Shown here piece by piece: positions 43,150-51,910 of a stretch of DNA of 64,000 bases. The notes beneath the pieces were generated by a model, which saw only the letters and a list, made by a program, of their open reading frames with translations, was not told where the DNA came from and did no database searches. The DNA comes from Allobosea sp. LC85 (lineage in GTDB: Bacteria; Pseudomonadota; Alphaproteobacteria; Rhizobiales; Beijerinckiaceae): contig NZ_JPKG01000008.1 in assembly GCF_000735605.1 (NCBI RefSeq), positions 1 to 64,000 of the forward strand, in the 5' to 3' direction. Positions within the stretch are counted from its first letter, which is position 1, and each line of letters opens with the position of its first letter. Position numbers and translations under genes: made by a program.

Positions 43150-44865
43150 TCACGTGACCGTGGCGCTGTCGCGCGCCGGCAGCATGGTGGCCTTGATATG
43201 CGCGTAGACGTCCGCCGGAGGTCCAAGCTTTTCCATCCGGCCGCCACGCACGAACATCAGTGCGTCGACCACGTCGAGCACGGTGTTGCGGTGTGTGACC
43301 ACCACGATGGTCGTGCCCGCGGCCTTCAAGGCCAGGAGGACATTGCGCAGAGCCTCTTCGCCCTGGCTGTCGAGATTGGCGTTGGGCTCGTCCAGGACCA
43401 GCAGCGAGGGGCGGCCAATCAGTGCGCGTGCGAGGCCCAGGCGTTGGCGCTGGCCGCCTGAGAGGCCGACGCCGCCCGGACCGAGCAGCGTGTCATACTG
43501 GTCCGGCAGATCCAGCACCATCTCGTGGATACCGGTCATCCTGGCCGCCTCGACGATGTCGTCGATCGAGGCGTCGCCGAAGCGGGCGATGTTCTCGCGC
43601 ACCGTGCCGGTGAACAAGCCGACATCCTGCGGCAGATAGCCGATGCGCCGTCCGAGCTCGCTGCGCTCCCACTGGCTATAGTCGAGGCCGCCGAAGCGGA
43701 TCGCGCCATCGGATGGGGCGATCGCGCCGACCAGAAGCCGGGCGAGCGTGCTCTTGCCCGAGCCGCTCGGCCCCACCAGGCCGACAGCCTGGCCTGCCTG
43801 CACGGTGAAACTCATGAGCTTGATGATGGGATCGCGACGCGAGGGGACCGAAAAGGCAATGTCGCTGACGCTGAGCGCGTGCCCGGCCGGCGGCACCACG
43901 GTGCGGTGTTCCACCGCCGGCACCTCGGCCAGGAGCGTGCGCACGCTGAGATAGCCCTCGCGGGCCTCGTTGAATTGGCGCCAGGTGGCAACCGCCTGCT
44001 CGACCGGAACGAGGGCCCGACCCATGACAATGCTGGCCGCGAAGATGGTCGCCGGCATGATCTGGTGATCGATGGCGAGCCAGGCGCCGACGCCCAGCAT
44101 CAGGGCCTGCAGGAGCAGCCGGGCAAAGCGGATGGTTGACGCCACCAGCGCGTTGCGGTCGCTCGCCTTGGCCTGCTCGCTCATCATGCTGTCGCGGCTT
44201 GCCGACCAGTTGCGCTCGATCGCCGGCTGCATGCCCATCGCCACCACCACGTCGGAATGGCGCAGGATGTTCTCGGTGAACACGAAGGAGCGCGTTCCGG
44301 CGGCTTCCGACAGCCGAAGCGAGCCACGGGTGATACGCTCATTGAGGAGCGCGAGCCCGAGAAGGCCGGCGGCGCCCAGCGTTGCGAGAGCGCCGAGCCA
44401 GGGATGAATGAAGAAGAGAAGCAGCAGGTAGAGCGGGATCCACGGCAGGTCGAAGGCGAAGTAGACGCCGGGGCCGGTGATGAAGGTGCGGAACTGGTCG
44501 AGCTCACGCAGGGGCTGCGAGCCGCGCGAGTGCCCCTGACGCGCCGAGCGCACCACCAGGGCTTCGAACACGCGGCCCGAGAGCATGGCGTCGAGCCTGA
44601 CGCCACAGCGGATCAGGATCTGCGAGCGCAGGACGTCGAGCGCACCCATGGTCGCAAGCGAGATGGTCAGGATCAGCGTCAGCATGGCCAGCGTCGTGAC
44701 GTTCTCGCTGACCAGGACGCGGTTGTAGACCTGCATCAAATAGAGCGGCGAGCTGAGATAGAGCAGGTTGATGACGCTCGAAAACAGCCCGGCGAACATG
44801 AAATGACGCCACTGCGAGATCAGCGCGTCGCGCAATTCATCGCGAGACGGCACATTCGGAGACAT
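43150..44865 (-). CDS. type I secretion ABC transporter, PrtD type
   Basis: 571 residues from ATG 44865 (a TTG one codon earlier is possible). Six-helix membrane domain (about 20-300) without a C39 peptidase domain, so PrtD type. The ATPase domain has Walker A GPSGSGKSTLARLL, signature LSGGQRQRLGLA, Walker B LLVLDEPNANLD and H-loop VVVTHRN. It exports unfolded C-terminally tagged proteins. The likely cargo gene is immediately upstream. Confidence 0.93.
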   Translation of the reverse strand: MSPNVPSRDELRDALISQWRHFMFAGLFSSVINLLYLSSPLYLMQVYNRVLVSENVTTLAMLTLILTISLATMGALDVLRSQILIRCGVRLDAMLSGRVFEALVVRSARQGHSRGSQPLRELDQFRTFITGPGVYFAFDLPWIPLYLLLLFFIHPWLGALATLGAAGLLGLALLNERITRGSLRLSEAAGTRSFVFTENILRHSDVVVAMGMQPAIERNWSASRDSMMSEQAKASDRNALVASTIRFARLLLQALMLGVGAWLAIDHQIMPATIFAASIVMGRALVPVEQAVATWRQFNEAREGYLSVRTLLAEVPAVEHRTVVPPAGHALSVSDIAFSVPSRRDPIIKLMSFTVQAGQAVGLVGPSGSGKSTLARLLVGAIAPSDGAIRFGGLDYSQWERSELGRRIGYLPQDVGLFTGTVRENIARFGDASIDDIVEAARMTGIHEMVLDLPDQYDTLLGPGGVGLSGGQRQRLGLARALIGRPSLLVLDEPNANLDSQGEEALRNVLLALKAAGTTIVVVTHRNTVLDVVDALMFVRGGRMEKLGPPADVYAHIKATMLPARDSATVT

Positions 44866-44948
44866 CAATGCGCGGATCCGAGGATTGAAAAGAATGGCGG
44901 CACGAGGGGCGGAGCCCGAAGGCCCCGCCCCAATGTCTCAGTGACGCC

Positions 44949-45227
44949 TCAGAGGAGGCCGCCGAGCAAGCCGCCGCCCCCCTGGGTGTCGGTCGTCGAA
45001 GCGCCGATGCCGTCATTCGACAGGCCGACGCCCACCAGGGTCGGAGCCGACAGGCCGAGGCCGAGGTCGCCAATGCCGGTGAAGCCGGCACCGCTATCGC
45101 CCGCATCCACCTGCAACACGTCGGAGAGGTTGAGCCCCAGTTCCGGGTTCGTCGCCACTGCCGCGCTGGCCTGCGTGCTACCGGTATCGACAGCGGTGTC
45201 GCCGAGCAGAGTGTTGAGAATCGACAT
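44949..45227 (-). CDS. small Gly-rich putative type I secretion cargo
   Basis: 92 residues from ATG 45227 with AAAGGACAGG upstream. Acidic, rich in Gly, Ser, Thr and Asp, with almost no basic residues and no Cys, ending GGGGLLGGLL. There is no N-terminal signal peptide, consistent with type I export. No RTX nonapeptide is present, though stretches such as GFTGIGDLGLGLS look like degenerate repeats. First gene of the operon, 83 bases upstream of the ABC gene. A role as cargo is inference from position and composition. Confidence 0.65.
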   Translation of the reverse strand: MSILNTLLGDTAVDTGSTQASAAVATNPELGLNLSDVLQVDAGDSGAGFTGIGDLGLGLSAPTLVGVGLSNDGIGASTTDTQGGGGLLGGLL

Positions 45228-45423
45228 GTATGCCTGTCCTTTCAGTAACGTCAGGAGTGTCGGCTGGGTCGCAGCCGACCCGAAAACGGTAGCGTGGGTG
45301 TCCCCGAAATTTTCTGGCTTTTTGGGGGCAATGTTGGGATTGCAGAGGCAATTCGGTGATTGCCGTGGCGCCCGTTCGGCCATGGTGCGGCGGTCGCGGG
45401 TAACCTGACGGCACCGGTGCGAA

Positions 45424-45840
45424 TCAGGCACCGCGTCCGCTGAAGCGGTCGGTCGCCCAGCCGAGCGCGATGCCGGCGCCATAGGCCGCCAGGTTCCAGA
45501 GCGAGAAGACACGCCCGAGCAGCAGCGCGCCTGGCGTCGTCAGCCTGAAGGCGTCGAGCCAGGGCGTGTGATGGAGGCGGCTCAGCTCAACGCAAAGCGC
45601 GATCAGCGCGGCGAGGATTGCAAGCCAGGACGCAGGCTGCCGCAGGGCGATGACGGCCAGCAATAGGTAGACCATCGTCCCCCAGAGAAGGGAGCCGCCA
45701 TATTTCACGATGCCGAACGGCAGGCTCAAGCCCATCCCGAAACGGCGCAGGAGCAACCCCGAGGCAATCGTCGCGAGGCAAAGGGCGATCATCATCCCGC
45801 GCGAGCGCAGGCTCGCCTCAGGCAGGCTCGTCTCAGACAT
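45424..45840 (-). CDS. DUF2809 membrane protein
   Basis: 138 residues, four to five membrane helices (from MMIALCLATIASGLLL to LWNLAAYGAGIALGW). LRRFGMGLSLPFGIVKYGGSLLWG and TPWLDAFRLTTPGALLLGRVFS match the DUF2809 pattern of small VanZ-like membrane proteins. Nine bases after the histidine kinase gene, so last in that operon. Function unknown. Confidence 0.85.
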   Translation of the reverse strand: MSETSLPEASLRSRGMMIALCLATIASGLLLRRFGMGLSLPFGIVKYGGSLLWGTMVYLLLAVIALRQPASWLAILAALIALCVELSRLHHTPWLDAFRLTTPGALLLGRVFSLWNLAAYGAGIALGWATDRFSGRGA

Positions 45841-45848
45841 GGCCCGTC

Positions 45849-47492
45849 TCAGGCATGGGTTTCCGCCTCGGGCGCCCGCTGCAATGTCAGGGCGAAGGCG
45901 GTGCCGGGCTCGTCGTCGAGAAGCCCGATCGCGCCGCCATGGGCGTTGAGCATGGAGCGGACGATGGACAGCCCCATGCCGGTTCCCCCGCTGTCGCGGC
46001 GCGTGGTGAAGAAGCTGTCAAAAATCCGCGCCCGGTTGTTCGGGGAGACGCCGCTGCCGTTGTCGCGAACGGTGACGCGAAGCCGATCTCCCTCCGTGAC
46101 CGCGGCGATATCAAGCTCGGTTGCGTCGTGGCGCAGCGCATTGTCGGTGAGATGGGCGAGGATGATCTGAAGGTTTTCGGCCGAGATGCGGATGGCACTG
46201 TCGAGATAGCCCCCAGTGCGGATCTCGATGCCGGCAAAATCCCGCCGCAGTCCGGCGATCGCCGGAGACAGGCTGGTCGTGCCGCCGGTCGGCGTGCTTT
46301 CGGCGCGCGCGAGTTCGCGCAGGCGGTTGGTGATCGCGGTCAGGCGATGGGTGTCGGCGATGATGTTGCCGAGGAAGTGGCGGCGCTTCTCCTCGCTCAT
46401 CACCGGGCCGTCGCCGTCGCCATCGTCGCGCAGCAGCTCGGCGGCGCCCTCGATCGAGGTCAACGGCGATTTCAGCTCGTGCGAGACATGGGCCGCGAAG
46501 GTCGCGATGAAATCGGAGCGGGTGTTCAGGCTGCCGGCCATCTCGAGGAAGCTCTGCGACAGGCGCGCGAACTCGGCCGTGCCGTGGTTTTTCAGCGGCC
46601 GCATGGCGCTGCGGTCGCCATGGCCGATGGCCATCGTCCGCGCGATCAGCTCATGCACCGGGCGGGTGATGGTCCGGTGAAAGGCAAGGCCGATCAGCAG
46701 GGTCAGCGCGGCGACGGACAGGCCTGCCAGCACGATTTTTCCGCGCTCCTCATAGAGATGACGGAAGACGTTGCTCGGCGTGCGCGAGGCGTAGAGCACG
46801 CCGGCGACCCGATCCCGCAGGATGATCGGCGTCGCCGTGAAGATGCGGATGCTGGTACCGCGGCTGAGCGAATAGAGCGGCGGCGGCGCCTGGCTCGAGA
46901 CGCGCTGCCGCAGGGTCGCGGCGAACCCTCCCTGCAGCGCTTTTGCGACCTCCTCGACATGGGCGAGCGACAGGCCGATCTCCTCGCGCCCGGCGATCAC
47001 CACACCCTGGGGATCGAGCAGCCGGAAGCCGGCCAGAGTGATCGCCTGCGTTTCCAGCAGCAGGGGCGAAAGCCGCTCGCCGGCGGCCCGGAAGGCAGCG
47101 CTGGCGGGCTGGGACGCGGCCCGCGCCTCCGGCCGGCGGCCAAGCAGGCTGTCGCGCGTCAGGTCGAGACTGGGCAGGATCCGCCTGAACGGCTCGTCCG
47201 GAAGCGATGTTGGCGTTGCCGGAACTTCCGCCCCCAGCGCAGCGTCGGCCGGCAGGTTGTTCTCGAAGTCGCGCCGGATGGCAGCGGTCAGCGCCACGCT
47301 CTGGGCGATCAGCTCGGCCTCGGTCTGGTGGACGAGCTGGTTCTCGTAGATCCGGAAGAAGAACAGCCCGACGAAAGGCAGGGCCAGCACCGCGCTCAGC
47401 ATCAGGAAGACGATGAGGCTGAGATTGGGCCGCCATTTCGCGGCGACCCGGACCGCGGAAGAGCCGAGCGCCGTCAATTCCCGGCCTCGCAA
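45849..47492 (-). CDS. sensor histidine kinase, CreC-like
   Basis: 547 residues from TTG 47492, overlapping the response-regulator end by 19 bases; a TTG at 47477 overlapping that stop is an alternative. Two membrane helices (about 24-47 and 252-270) enclose a periplasmic sensor of about 200 residues. HAMP region (FHRTITRPVHELIARTMAIG), phosphoacceptor box SHELKSPLT with His338, N-box DNALRHDA, G-boxes DNGSGVS and GGTGMGLSIV. Sits with its regulator and two membrane proteins; stimulus unknown. Confidence 0.92.
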   Translation of the reverse strand: MRGRELTALGSSAVRVAAKWRPNLSLIVFLMLSAVLALPFVGLFFFRIYENQLVHQTEAELIAQSVALTAAIRRDFENNLPADAALGAEVPATPTSLPDEPFRRILPSLDLTRDSLLGRRPEARAASQPASAAFRAAGERLSPLLLETQAITLAGFRLLDPQGVVIAGREEIGLSLAHVEEVAKALQGGFAATLRQRVSSQAPPPLYSLSRGTSIRIFTATPIILRDRVAGVLYASRTPSNVFRHLYEERGKIVLAGLSVAALTLLIGLAFHRTITRPVHELIARTMAIGHGDRSAMRPLKNHGTAEFARLSQSFLEMAGSLNTRSDFIATFAAHVSHELKSPLTSIEGAAELLRDDGDGDGPVMSEEKRRHFLGNIIADTHRLTAITNRLRELARAESTPTGGTTSLSPAIAGLRRDFAGIEIRTGGYLDSAIRISAENLQIILAHLTDNALRHDATELDIAAVTEGDRLRVTVRDNGSGVSPNNRARIFDSFFTTRRDSGGTGMGLSIVRSMLNAHGGAIGLLDDEPGTAFALTLQRAPEAETHA

Positions 47493-48178
47493 CGCCCAAG
47501 CCGAAATCCGACGCCGTGCACGGTGTCGATGGCGCTGCCGCAGCCCGAGGCCGCGAGCTTGGCGCGGATGTTGCGGATATGGCTGTCGATCGTCCTGTCG
47601 GCGACATGGATCGCGCCGCCATAGGCGCTTTCCAGGATCTGCTCGCGGCTGAAGACCTGGCGGGGGCGGGCCGCAAAAGTCTTCAGGATCGCGAACTCGA
47701 TCCCCGTCAGCGGCAGCGCCCTGCCCGCGAAGCTTGCGAGATGCGACTCAGGCTCAAGCCGCAACGCCCCCCAGGAGAGCGGCTCCACCGATGCCGCCCC
47801 GGCCGATCGGCCGGAGCGCGTGCGCCGCAGGATGACGGTGACGCGCGCCACCAGTTCGCGCGGGCTGAACGGCTTGGTGACATAGTCGTCGCCGCCGATC
47901 TCGAGGCCGAGCACCCGGTCGATCTCCTCGTCCCGCGCCGAGAGGAAGAGGATCGGTGCGTCCGACGACCTGCGGAGCCGGCGGCAGACCTCGAGCCCGT
48001 CCATCTCGGGCATGCCGATGTCGAGAATGACGAGATCGGCCGGCTGCCGCCGAAAACTCTCCAGCGCCTGCACGCCATCCCTGGCGATGGTCGTGGCCAT
48101 GCCGGCCTTTTCAAGTGCGAAACAGATGACCTCGCGGATATGACTGTCGTCATCGACCACAAGAATGCGGGGCGCCAT
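47474..48178 (-). CDS. OmpR-family response regulator, CreB-like
   Basis: 234 residues from ATG 48178 (MAPRILVVDDDSH). Receiver domain with acidic pair DDD, phosphoacceptor DIGMPEMDG (Asp about 51), conserved Thr/Lys in LSARD and YVTKPF. Winged-helix output domain (about 135-225) ends DRTIDSHIRNIRAKLAASG with GVGFRL. Start 14 bases after the DUF4173 stop, so translationally linked to it and to the kinase. Confidence 0.94.
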   Translation of the reverse strand: MAPRILVVDDDSHIREVICFALEKAGMATTIARDGVQALESFRRQPADLVILDIGMPEMDGLEVCRRLRRSSDAPILFLSARDEEIDRVLGLEIGGDDYVTKPFSPRELVARVTVILRRTRSGRSAGAASVEPLSWGALRLEPESHLASFAGRALPLTGIEFAILKTFAARPRQVFSREQILESAYGGAIHVADRTIDSHIRNIRAKLAASGCGSAIDTVHGVGFRLGRCEAGN

Positions 48179-48191
48179 CGTCACGTGCCTG

Positions 48192-49805
48192 TCACTGGCC
48201 GGCTGCGGCCGGGCTGCTCGTGCCCCCGAACGGGGCGGTGGGAGTGTTAGCCAAGTAACGCGACAGGCGCCACGCGCGAAAGCCCCAGGCCCGCCAATCC
48301 GCCTGTTCCCTTTGGTGCCGATCGGCCATGTACTCACGGTTGCCCGGCAGCCTGTTGGGGTTCCAGGACCAGGTCGAATTGGGAACCGTGCGGCCGACGG
48401 CGGCAATGCGCGGCGTGTAGCGATCGAAGGCCGGGATCGCCTGCGGTCCGAGCGATGTCAGATAGGCGGCGTCGAGACGCGAGCCGGTTCCGCGCAGTTC
48501 CTGGGAATGGCGAAAATTGTAGTTGGCGATCACCGCCGGCGCGTTGACGAAGCAGAAGGCGTAGAGCGCCAGCGCCAGCGCGGCAGCATTGGCCGAGACG
48601 AGCCAGTTGACCGATTTCCGCCCGACGATCTGGACGATGATCAGCACCAGGCCGAGCGCGACAAGCAGCATCCAGATGAAGGCGACGAGCCGGAGAGAGG
48701 TCAGCGAATAGGCTTCGACATAGAGATCAAGCCGCAGCAGCGACGAGATCATCAGCATGATGTTCTGGCCGACCCAGACGAGGACCAGCGGCCGGACCAG
48801 GCGATGGCGCTCGGAGGCGCCGGCCGGCCGCATCGCGACCATGACGAAGAGCGCCGCCAGCAGCGCCGTGACGACGAGCGGATAGGCGCCACGATGGGCA
48901 TAAGCGGCATAGCTCATGCCGTCCGGCAGCGCGACGCCGCCCCAGAGATAGGCGATGTCGAGCAGGGTCTGCAGTGCGAAGAGCGCGTTGAACAGGACGA
49001 GCGAACGCAGGATCGCCGTGTCGCCGAACAGCCCGTGGCGATCGGCCGTGAAGGTCGTCGCCGCCACTTCCGGGATCGCCTTCGCCGCGCGCTGGCGGGC
49101 GAGCCGGACATGCAGCATCGGCCAGACCAGGCAGAGCATCATCAGCCAGAACGCGGCCCGCCAGGGCGAAGCCAGGTCGAGCAATAGCCAGAGGTCGATG
49201 CGGTTCAGCCAGATCTCGACGAGCGGATTGGCGGAGGCGAACAGGGTCGCGAAGACGCCGAGGAGGACCAACGGGACGACCCAACCGATGAGCCAGGCGC
49301 TGCCGGAGGACGCGCGCGGCCGTCGTGCCGAGAGGCGGCCGACACGGCCGATATCCCGGATCAGCCTGCCGGCGCCGGCCAGCAGCATCGGCCGCGCCTG
49401 CCGGAGCAGTTCCTGCCAGCGCGCCTGCTGCTGCTGGCTGAGAATGACGGCAAACGCCGCCGTGCAGAAGATGGCGACGAAGGAGGACAGCAGGCTGACC
49501 TCCTCGGCGATGGCGAAGAGCCCCGCCCCCAGCACCAGCAGCGCCAGGGTGCGCCTGCCGGCGCTGGCGCGGACCGGGTTCGCCCAGAGCGAGGCGATGG
49601 CGAGGGCCGCGAGGAAATAGGCCAGCGAGATGCCGAGCCTATGGCCGTAGAACAGGAGATCGGCCAGCAGCACCAGGCCGGCGGCGAGCCCGAGCCGGGT
49701 CGTCAGCCAGCGCGTCGCGCGGGTAGCGGACGGCGATGCCGTCAGCTCGGCTGATGGGGAGGGCATGGGCACTGTAGGCACTGCTGAACGGGAGGACATG
49801 GGCAT
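48192..49805 (-). CDS. DUF4173 polytopic membrane protein
   Basis: 537 residues from ATG 49805 (MPMSSRSAVPT); ATG 49799 also possible. About 12 membrane helices after a short Ser/Pro-rich N-terminus. LFALQTLLDIAYLWGGVALPDGMSYAAYAHRGAYPL and the C-terminal DWRAWGFRAWRLSRYL block are features of DUF4173. First gene of the operon; in other bacteria DUF4153/4173 proteins sit beside two-component genes, and a sensory or envelope role is plausible. Confidence 0.85.
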   Translation of the reverse strand: MPMSSRSAVPTVPMPSPSAELTASPSATRATRWLTTRLGLAAGLVLLADLLFYGHRLGISLAYFLAALAIASLWANPVRASAGRRTLALLVLGAGLFAIAEEVSLLSSFVAIFCTAAFAVILSQQQQARWQELLRQARPMLLAGAGRLIRDIGRVGRLSARRPRASSGSAWLIGWVVPLVLLGVFATLFASANPLVEIWLNRIDLWLLLDLASPWRAAFWLMMLCLVWPMLHVRLARQRAAKAIPEVAATTFTADRHGLFGDTAILRSLVLFNALFALQTLLDIAYLWGGVALPDGMSYAAYAHRGAYPLVVTALLAALFVMVAMRPAGASERHRLVRPLVLVWVGQNIMLMISSLLRLDLYVEAYSLTSLRLVAFIWMLLVALGLVLIIVQIVGRKSVNWLVSANAAALALALYAFCFVNAPAVIANYNFRHSQELRGTGSRLDAAYLTSLGPQAIPAFDRYTPRIAAVGRTVPNSTWSWNPNRLPGNREYMADRHQREQADWRAWGFRAWRLSRYLANTPTAPFGGTSSPAAAGQ

Positions 49806-50159
49806 GGGGCTTCGCTGATCGAGGATTCGGGCGCGCGGGGGCCGCGCGGCGGAGCGGGAAACGCCAGGATGGCGGTCTCGGCAGGGAGCGGCCTGGCCAC
49901 GAGCCACCAGCCATCACTGGCCAGCCGGCGCGGCAGCCTGGATGCGAGGGAACGGGGAGCGATGATCTCTGCCATGCCCCAGGGATGCAGCAGCAGATTG
50001 CAGCGCCCGCCCGGAGAAAGCTCAGGATTTCAGGATTGTTGTGCAGATTTCGTGCAGCGGCGCGCGGAGCGACGGTCCGGCGCGCGAACTCGCCATGCGA
50101 TGGTCCGATCGAGACAATTTCAACCAGCGCTGGCTCGGCTGGTCGTTTAGGCGCAGACG
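49806..50159 (+). other. 350-base stretch without a gene
   Basis: Upstream of the DUF4173 operon and expected to contain its promoter. No further gene or repeat recognised. Confidence 0.45.
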
Positions 50160-50291
50160 TTAGCGAACGACCGTTGCTTCGCCGATATTCCGGCCTTCCC
50201 ACAGGTAGAACATCTGCGCTTTACCAATGGCTTCCCTGCCCTCTTGCGTGAGAAACACGAATCCCAGACGGCGCCATTCGCCGGGATGCAT
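50160..50291 (-). CDS. 43-residue small protein or gene remnant
   Basis: ATG 50291 to TAA 50160. Reads MHPGEWRRLGFVFLTQEGREAIGK and on through MFYLWEGRNIGEATVVR. The motif FYLWEGRxIGEATV recalls the C-terminus of a longer conserved bacterial protein (by memory), so this may be a surviving 3' fragment. An in-frame stop lies directly before the ATG, and it ends about 18 bases from the end of the DUF6188-like gene on the same strand. Confidence 0.5.
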   Translation of the reverse strand: MHPGEWRRLGFVFLTQEGREAIGKAQMFYLWEGRNIGEATVVR

Positions 50292-50308
50292 CTATAAGTC
50301 GCCCAGCA

Positions 50309-50869
50309 TCAAGCAAGCATCCCATCCCTGCGAAGAGCCTGCAGGGATGCAGACACACCCGTAACCCGGCGCGATAGGTCCTTGGCGCCCACCGCGGCGG
50401 TCTCATGCAGCAGGACGTCCGCGATAAGATGCGGATGCATTGCCTTTAGTCGCTCGGCCCTTTCCCTCACCGGATGGCTCCATGTCGACGAGGGTGACGA
50501 GGCCGCCCGGATCAAAACACAATATACTTGCCGCCCCCCACCAATCTGCCCGGCTTCATAGGGGCCAAGGTCCGAGAGGATGGTCAACTCTGCTCCGTCG
50601 TCGAAAGTGATGCTCAGTCGCATTCCAGTACTGCTAAGGGACGTAACCCGCCTTCCGACAAGCCGATGCAGCTTCGTCGCAGGCGCCTCGTCCGCAACGC
50701 ATCTGTAACTCCAGGCCGTTCCGTCTGGCTCGATATGCTCCACGGCCCGCTCGGAAGTGATTGTGCTGCGCTCGAACCGGAACTGCAGGCCAAACGGATC
50801 GAGACAAACCTGCATCAAGGTGTCACCGATAAGGTGATCGAGTTCTGAGGCTGGCGGAAACTCGTGCAT
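50309..50869 (-). CDS. DUF6188-like protein with C-terminal extension
   Basis: 186 residues from ATG 50869 (MHEFPPASELDHLIGDTLMQ). The first ~120 residues have the beta-rich pattern LIGDTLMQVCLDPFGLQFRFE, VGRRVTSLSSTGMRLSITFDDG, YEAGQIGGGRQVYCV that I associate with DUF6188. A 65-residue helical tail (RERAERLKAMHPHLIADVLL, LSRRVTGVSASLQALR) is not part of that pattern and may be a separate small domain. DUF6188 proteins often occur in immunity-like or accessory settings. A longer frame exists upstream to 51133 but overlaps the opposite-strand zinc protein. Confidence 0.6.
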   Translation of the reverse strand: MHEFPPASELDHLIGDTLMQVCLDPFGLQFRFERSTITSERAVEHIEPDGTAWSYRCVADEAPATKLHRLVGRRVTSLSSTGMRLSITFDDGAELTILSDLGPYEAGQIGGGRQVYCVLIRAASSPSSTWSHPVRERAERLKAMHPHLIADVLLHETAAVGAKDLSRRVTGVSASLQALRRDGMLA

Positions 50870-50917
50870 GCCGTAACGATGTCTGATGTTTCCATGCAGA
50901 TCAACGGAGACGGGTTG

Positions 50918-51139
50918 ATGTCGGATTATGAGGGAGAGATCGTCGCCGGCGCGGCTAGATTGGGGCCCTGTTGCTTCTGCGGACAGGTAATCCAGGAGAG
51001 CGAGATCGATCCCTGCCGCGTCACTGTCGAGACCCGGAGCGAGAATTGGCAGGTCTGGTTCTGCCACAGCGCTTGCCTCCGCGATCGGCTTAACGACCCT
51101 CCCGGTGTCCTTGGCTTCTCCGCGCCAGCTCACTTCTAG
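50918..51139 (+). CDS. small zinc-finger-like protein
   Basis: 73 residues from ATG 50918; earlier in-frame ATGs at 50864, 50879 and 50894 are possible. CCFCGQ, DPC, and WFCHSACLRDRL provide a treble-clef-like set of Cys/His ligands around a short beta hairpin. This layout is common in small bacterial hypothetical proteins of unknown role. Divergent from the DUF6188-like gene. Confidence 0.6.
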   Translation: MSDYEGEIVAGAARLGPCCFCGQVIQESEIDPCRVTVETRSENWQVWFCHSACLRDRLNDPPGVLGFSAPAHF

Positions 51140-51205
51140 GCCAGGTGCGGGGTCACTGAGGGGAGCAACCTTTGGATTGACGGCATTTCATGGCAGTCTG
51201 CACCT

Positions 51206-51850
51206 ATGAGCTTCACGGTGAAATTGGCCGTTTTCCCAGCCCGGAAGGCCCCGATTCCATATGAGACGCTTGCTGGCACTTTCGCGACCTTAGAAAATGC
51301 CTGCGAGGCGGGCAGGCTGGCTCTCACCGCGGTGACGGAAAAGGAGCTTTCAGCCATAGCTCCCAACCTCGAGCCCTGCTTCCAAAAATTCAGCAATGGC
51401 CATATGGCAGCAATCAAGGTGCCGCCTGGTGAAGTTTCCGGATATCTCGTCCTCGATGAGAAGGGCGTGGAGGTCGCCAATTGGACAACGCTGGATAAGG
51501 GCGTTGCACGCGTCGCTAGCGACCAGACCGGTGAAGGGAATGAAGACCCCACCGACATCCGGCTAGGTCGACTGCGCCAGATTGCGTGGGACGAGTGGGA
51601 TCCGATCGGCATTCGTTGTGCCGATCATGAGGCTTGGCGAACAGCGGCCGCCGGCGAGTATGACAGCTACATGCTGCAGGTCGCGTCGATTTTGAGCTCG
51701 GGCGGTTCGACGGACGAAGCCGTTCGCTACCTCGATGAGATCGTAACCGATCACATGGCTTTGGGACCAACCACGGAGGCACAAAGGCAGTCGTCGCGAA
51801 ATACGGTTGAAGCCGTAGCAGCCTATTTGAGCGAGACTTTGAACGAGTAG
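51206..51850 (+). CDS. conserved hypothetical protein, immunity-like C-terminus
   Basis: 214 residues from ATG 51206. The C-terminal half contains RLRQIAWDEWDPIGIR, GEYDSYMLQVASILSSGGST, and AVRYLDEIVTDHMALGP, a helical pattern that recurs in proteins of bacterial immunity/accessory loci (memory of the pattern only). The N-terminal half is a beta-rich domain. No signal peptide. Part of a loose cluster of small genes. Confidence 0.65.
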   Translation: MSFTVKLAVFPARKAPIPYETLAGTFATLENACEAGRLALTAVTEKELSAIAPNLEPCFQKFSNGHMAAIKVPPGEVSGYLVLDEKGVEVANWTTLDKGVARVASDQTGEGNEDPTDIRLGRLRQIAWDEWDPIGIRCADHEAWRTAAAGEYDSYMLQVASILSSGGSTDEAVRYLDEIVTDHMALGPTTEAQRQSSRNTVEAVAAYLSETLNE

Positions 51851-51866
51851 GTTGGATTTGCATAAT

Positions 51867-51898
51867 AGGACGAGTTGCTGAAAGGACGAGTTGCTGAA
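51867..51898 (+). repeat. 16-bp tandem duplication
   Basis: AGGACGAGTTGCTGAA occurs twice head to tail (51867-51882 and 51883-51898), just before the next gene. It changes the spacing upstream of the start and may be recent. Confidence 0.9.
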
Positions 51899-51910
51899 CT
51901 GTCAGCGCCG

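Noticed and set aside
50870..51133. Upstream extension of the DUF6188-like frame to 51133
   Set aside because: It would overlap the opposite-strand zinc protein, and the extra residues show no family pattern; ATG 50869 fits the domain start.
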